Shown here one piece after another: positions 47,823 to 50,768 of a stretch of 50,768 bases of DNA. How positions within the stretch are numbered: the first letter of the stretch is position 1; each line of letters opens with the position of its first letter. This DNA comes from a virus. The notes beneath the pieces are model-generated. The model was not told where the DNA came from. It saw only the letters and a program-made list of their open reading frames with translations, and made no database searches. Position numbers and translations under genes: made by a program. The stretch lies in IMG/VR virus record IMGVR_UViG_3300012917_000004, positions 1 through 50,768 of that record. One strand, 5' to 3'.

Positions 47823-47996
47823 TTACTTTCCCGTCATGTGAATATGCTTAACTGCTTCGATTATTAAAGGCGAACTAAGTACAAACCATAAAAACTTTTT
47901 TAGCCATTTCAAATCGGCACGTATTTCCCCGGATTCCACAAGATGTTTTTCAACGGTTTCTTCAAGCTTCGTCATACGCTTATCGAGACTCGGCAT
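47823..47996 (-). CDS. Holin-like small membrane protein (57 aa)
   Basis: Start ATG 47996 follows CAGAAAGGAAAAACC. Charged coiled-coil N-terminus (MPSLDKRMTKLEETVEKHLV) then one hydrophobic helix WLKKFLWFVLSSPLIIEAV and a short tail. This helix-then-TM layout resembles XhlA/class III-type holin or anchor proteins. It overlaps the end of the 613-aa gene by 17 bases and precedes the DUF5675 gene. Confidence 0.6.
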   Translation of the reverse strand: MPSLDKRMTKLEETVEKHLVESGEIRADLKWLKKFLWFVLSSPLIIEAVKHIHMTGK

Positions 47997-49821
47997 TGGT
48001 TTTTCCTTTCTGACTTAAAATAAAAGCTTTCATCTTATCCTCCATAGACGTGTTGAACGGTTCAGCCGCCTTTTGGGTAGTACGCACCTGTTGGGCAGCA
48101 GGACTATCGGCCATTTTTTGCTTCGCCGCTGCATATGCAGGATCACGCTGGCTTAATGTGAAATCTGTGATAGCCTGAGATTTGGCTATCTCACCAGAAT
48201 CTTTGGCATTCGCGGCATTTCTTTGGAAAACGGGCTTCCAAGGGGCTAAAGCCGGATGATCGATATTTATAGTCGTAGGAGAGGGAGAAGGCGTTCCTAT
48301 AGGCGTTGTAGTTGCATGGACTGGCTTAGTTTCACCCATATTTTGCTGCATTGGTGCATTTGCATCCATAAGCTGCGCTCCAAGCACAGGTAATTTTCCT
48401 GTTAGTTTTGGGATAGTGTTTGCTGCACTTTGGGCAGCCGAAGCCATAACTTTAGGATTATTGAGTGTAGCAGTAAAAGCTCCGATTCCCCATAAAGGGT
48501 GCCCTGCACCAATAAGACCAAGAGACGTTAATGCATTGATCGAAGGGTCAGTTTGCCCAGGCATAGAAGCAGCGAGTTTCCCCATCATACCAAAAGCTCT
48601 AGGCTGCACTGTACCAGTCCTTTCCCTCCCTAGAACGTCTTGAAGGCCATCTACTACAGGATATAGCTTAGAGTAGCCAGTCATGGCGTCTTTTAGTTGG
48701 TCAGGGAGATCAGGATTAGTCGCTGCTTTGTTAACAATCTCTTTCTGCCCCGCACCAAGTTGACTATAAACATCTGCCGCCGCTGGATTTTTTACAGCAC
48801 CATTTTCGAACGCAGATGTGCCATAAGATTTCTTTAATTGTTGAAGCTGATCGAAAGTGATAAAGCTCGGAGCCATATTTGATTCAGCGATATCTGGTCC
48901 TACACGTTCTGCTCCATTGCGATTAGCCATCGTCATGATATCGGCCATTCCGCGCTTATAAAATAAAGCTGCTTTTCTTTCATCTGGATTAGCGAGCGCA
49001 GATGCGGCGTTATATTTCTCACCGAGCATATCAAGCAATGGTTTTGTATCAGCGGTAAGACCAAGGTCAGTGGCTTGATTGCCAATTTGCCCAATCGTAT
49101 TACCATATTGTTCATGTAAAGCTTTGGCTGTATCAAACATTTGTTGCGTAGAAGCCCCCGGCTTGATAATACCTTTATCCATAAGCATCTTTCCTGTGTC
49201 GATGACTTCTTGCTGGCTCATATTACCTAGTTTATCAGCACCAAGACCGACACTTTGGGAAGCCTTTTTCGCCGCAAATCCTTCAATAGCGGGAACCGTT
49301 TCGTTAGCGAGCCCACCGAGTTTCTGCCCAATTGCGCCCCCCGCCGCACCTAGGCCAGCCCCTAGAGCAACATCGCCTACGGCTTTTGCGCCACTTCCCC
49401 CCGCCGCCAACGTATCTATAGCATTACCAGCTCCAAATCCAGCCCCAATCATCGCCCCTTCGCCTGCTGCTCCTGCCATACTGGCTGGAACTGAAGAACC
49501 ACCAGTAAGAATGGCTGGTGCAGCTACCCCAGCAGCTTGTCCAGCAATACGCGCCACTTCATGATTTGCTTTATCTGCTTCGATTTCTTTTTCTAGTTCT
49601 TGACGTTCTTGCAGATAAGGCTTTTTCTCGGCTACACCCGCAGCCGCAGAATAGGCCTGCTCCCCAAGAGGAAGCATACCCGCTGCACCACGACCTGCAG
49701 CCCCTAGAGCTGTAGTTTCGTCGGTAGGTTCATCTTGACCGATAGCTGGCACACCGCCAATAGCAGAAAAATCTATTTTGCCGCTATGCGCGGGTACTGC
49801 ACCAAGAGATGAGAAGTCCAT
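47980..49821 (-). CDS. Ala/Gly-rich internal or ejection-type virion protein (613 aa)
   Basis: The N-terminus has MDFSSLGAVPAHSGKIDFSA with IDFSAIGGVPA. Residues 90-170 form a Gly/Ala-rich hydrophobic stretch (AGQAAGVAAPAILTGGSS and GAGLGAAGGAIGQKLGG) suited to membrane insertion. The remainder is helical (EQYGNTIGQIGNQATDLG; LQQLKKSYGTSAFENGAVKN). Such features fit large ejection proteins that form a conduit in the host envelope; no lytic motif is seen. TAATG overlap at 49821. Confidence 0.75.
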   Translation of the reverse strand: MDFSSLGAVPAHSGKIDFSAIGGVPAIGQDEPTDETTALGAAGRGAAGMLPLGEQAYSAAAGVAEKKPYLQERQELEKEIEADKANHEVARIAGQAAGVAAPAILTGGSSVPASMAGAAGEGAMIGAGFGAGNAIDTLAAGGSGAKAVGDVALGAGLGAAGGAIGQKLGGLANETVPAIEGFAAKKASQSVGLGADKLGNMSQQEVIDTGKMLMDKGIIKPGASTQQMFDTAKALHEQYGNTIGQIGNQATDLGLTADTKPLLDMLGEKYNAASALANPDERKAALFYKRGMADIMTMANRNGAERVGPDIAESNMAPSFITFDQLQQLKKSYGTSAFENGAVKNPAAADVYSQLGAGQKEIVNKAATNPDLPDQLKDAMTGYSKLYPVVDGLQDVLGRERTGTVQPRAFGMMGKLAASMPGQTDPSINALTSLGLIGAGHPLWGIGAFTATLNNPKVMASAAQSAANTIPKLTGKLPVLGAQLMDANAPMQQNMGETKPVHATTTPIGTPSPSPTTINIDHPALAPWKPVFQRNAANAKDSGEIAKSQAITDFTLSQRDPAYAAAKQKMADSPAAQQVRTTQKAAEPFNTSMEDKMKAFILSQKGKTNAESR

Positions 49822-50768
49822 TAGGGTTGCACCGTGAGATTTGGATCCATTTGCTTTGCTTTAGCAATATTAGCGGCGGGAATCCACTGAGACGGTCCTC
49901 CGTCTGACGGCTTTACAAGGATATTGCCTTGCGCTCGATGAAAGTATTGATCTGCTAATTTAGCACCACTAGCCTGTAATTGCGCGGCACTTGGTTTCAT
50001 GCTTAGAATAGAAGCATTTTTCGTCGCATTATCTACATCAGTACCCGCTTGAGCATGTGCTTTCATGTAAAGATCGGCGTCTTTTTCTTGTTTGGCTACT
50101 TGAGCCGATAGAAGCGAAAGATATGATGGTAAATCTTTTTTCATCGTGCCTTTAGGAGCTCCAATCATGCCATTCAAATGTTCGTCAACGCCATAAGCAT
50201 CCGCAGCAGCGGCTTGCTTTAAGGCATTGTCGCCCATTTGGGTCTGTAGCTGTAGTTTTTGAATCCTATCTTGCCGAGCTTTGTCAAAATTAGCTAACGC
50301 TTCATCGCGCTGCTGCTTTTGCATACTAAATATGCCTTGTAGCGAGTGCTGTTCCCGGCCACCTTTTGCCGCAATAGCATCGCCAAGACCAGAAATCGCT
50401 TCGGCAATTACTGAGCCGATACCATGCTGCTGCTCTTGCATTTTACCAGTGAGGGCTTGTCGATCTTCTGGATTCACGCCAGCCGTTAATTTAGACGTAT
50501 CTTGATTAAACATGTTTCCAATATTGGGCATATTCGATGGAGCGGTTGATCCAGGTGCAGGCGGTGCGACAATGGGCATAGGAGTTGGTAAAGGCTGCAT
50601 TGGCGGCGCGGGCGTAGGTGATGGCGGAGCAGCTTGGATAGGCGCAGGCGAAGCTGGTATTCCCGCCATAGCTCCGGCAATAGGAAGTGCTGCCTTCGCT
50701 TCTTGACCTACGATATTCTGAATTGGGGCAGATTGGGCAAAGTCGGCTATTGCTCCCATTGGATTCAT
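49821..50768 (-). CDS. Pro/Ala-rich virion protein (315 aa), starts at the window end
   Basis: ATG occupies 50768-50766. Residues 30-90 are Pro/Ala/Met-rich linker; residues 110-315 are helical and charged (GMGDNALKQAAAADAYG region; DALFMQ-like repeats absent). Read across the junction, the ATG is part of an ATGA overlap with the gene ending at base 1. No family function recognised; internal/ejection role by position. Confidence 0.75.
   Translation of the reverse strand: MNPMGAIADFAQSAPIQNIVGQEAKAALPIAGAMAGIPASPAPIQAAPPSPTPAPPMQPLPTPMPIVAPPAPGSTAPSNMPNIGNMFNQDTSKLTAGVNPEDRQALTGKMQEQQHGIGSVIAEAISGLGDAIAAKGGREQHSLQGIFSMQKQQRDEALANFDKARQDRIQKLQLQTQMGDNALKQAAAADAYGVDEHLNGMIGAPKGTMKKDLPSYLSLLSAQVAKQEKDADLYMKAHAQAGTDVDNATKNASILSMKPSAAQLQASGAKLADQYFHRAQGNILVKPSDGGPSQWIPAANIAKAKQMDPNLTVQP
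50765..50768 (-). other. Circular junction: stop/start overlap completed across the window ends
   Basis: Bases 2, 1 and 50768 on the minus strand give TTA, and 50767-50765 give TGA, in the frame of the gene that reaches base 1. The same bases 50768-50766 are the ATG of the next gene. This shows the sequence is continuous across its ends. Confidence 0.75.

Noticed and set aside
1-50768. Lysogeny module, CRISPR array, IS element or complete tRNA
   Set aside because: No integrase or repressor-integrase cluster, no regularly spaced repeats, no transposase and only one degenerate tRNA-like fold were found by eye on either strand.

Overview
The window looks like the complete genome of a lytic tailed bacteriophage. 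Evidence for a phage is a large terminase, portal, scaffold and major capsid protein, tail fibres and a small replication module. There is no tape-measure gene, and there is an adaptor plus a large tail/stabilisation protein, which together suggest a short-tailed (podovirus-like) virion. I see no integrase, repressor-integrase module or phage RNA polymerase, so I infer a virulent phage that depends on host RNA polymerase. The host cannot be named. Shine-Dalgarno sites and sigma70-like promoters point to an ordinary bacterium.

The two window ends join perfectly. The minus-strand gene running off base 1 meets the minus-strand gene starting at base 50768, and across the junction its last codon is followed by TGA inside an ATGA stop/start overlap. 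I therefore read the window as a circular map of 50,768 bp (circularly permuted or circularised genome).

The map has two opposed transcription units. The late unit runs on the minus strand from 27225 through base 1 and on to 47299. In order it carries seven small proteins, large terminase, portal, a cluster of small virion proteins, a Kelch beta-propeller protein, a membrane protein, scaffold, a 466-base non-coding structured stretch, major capsid, two paralogous tail fibres separated by an endonuclease VII gene, adaptor and tail proteins, a protein ending in a Hint (intein-like) domain, a GNAT acetyltransferase, several Ala/Gly-rich ejection-type proteins, and a holin-like plus DUF5675 pair as likely lysis genes. 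The early unit runs on the plus strand from 27773 to 47312. It starts with many tiny, often Cys-rich proteins and a secreted collagen-like protein, followed by a 3D-domain lytic-type protein, a sigma region-4-like regulator behind an operator-rich promoter, an SSB-like protein, a PD-(D/E)XK nuclease, a prim-pol/helicase, a dNTP-pool enzyme pair, DNA polymerase A, a 3'-5' exonuclease with zinc ribbon, three HNH nucleases, a membrane-anchored trypsin-like protease and a cyclic-phosphate receiver protein. The units diverge at 27.2-27.8 kb, a region full of inverted repeats, and converge at 47.3 kb with overlapping gene ends.

Most genes are packed with ATGA or TAATG overlaps. Several starts are unusual: UUG for the first fibre, AUC for the second and AUU for the nuclease. 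Three early promoters place their -10 box 3-5 bases before an ATG, so their first genes may be translated from leaderless mRNA. The strongest candidates for something undescribed are the structured element 5' of the capsid gene, the leaderless early promoters, the Hint-domain virion protein, the Kelch receptor-binding candidate and the protease/receiver pair.
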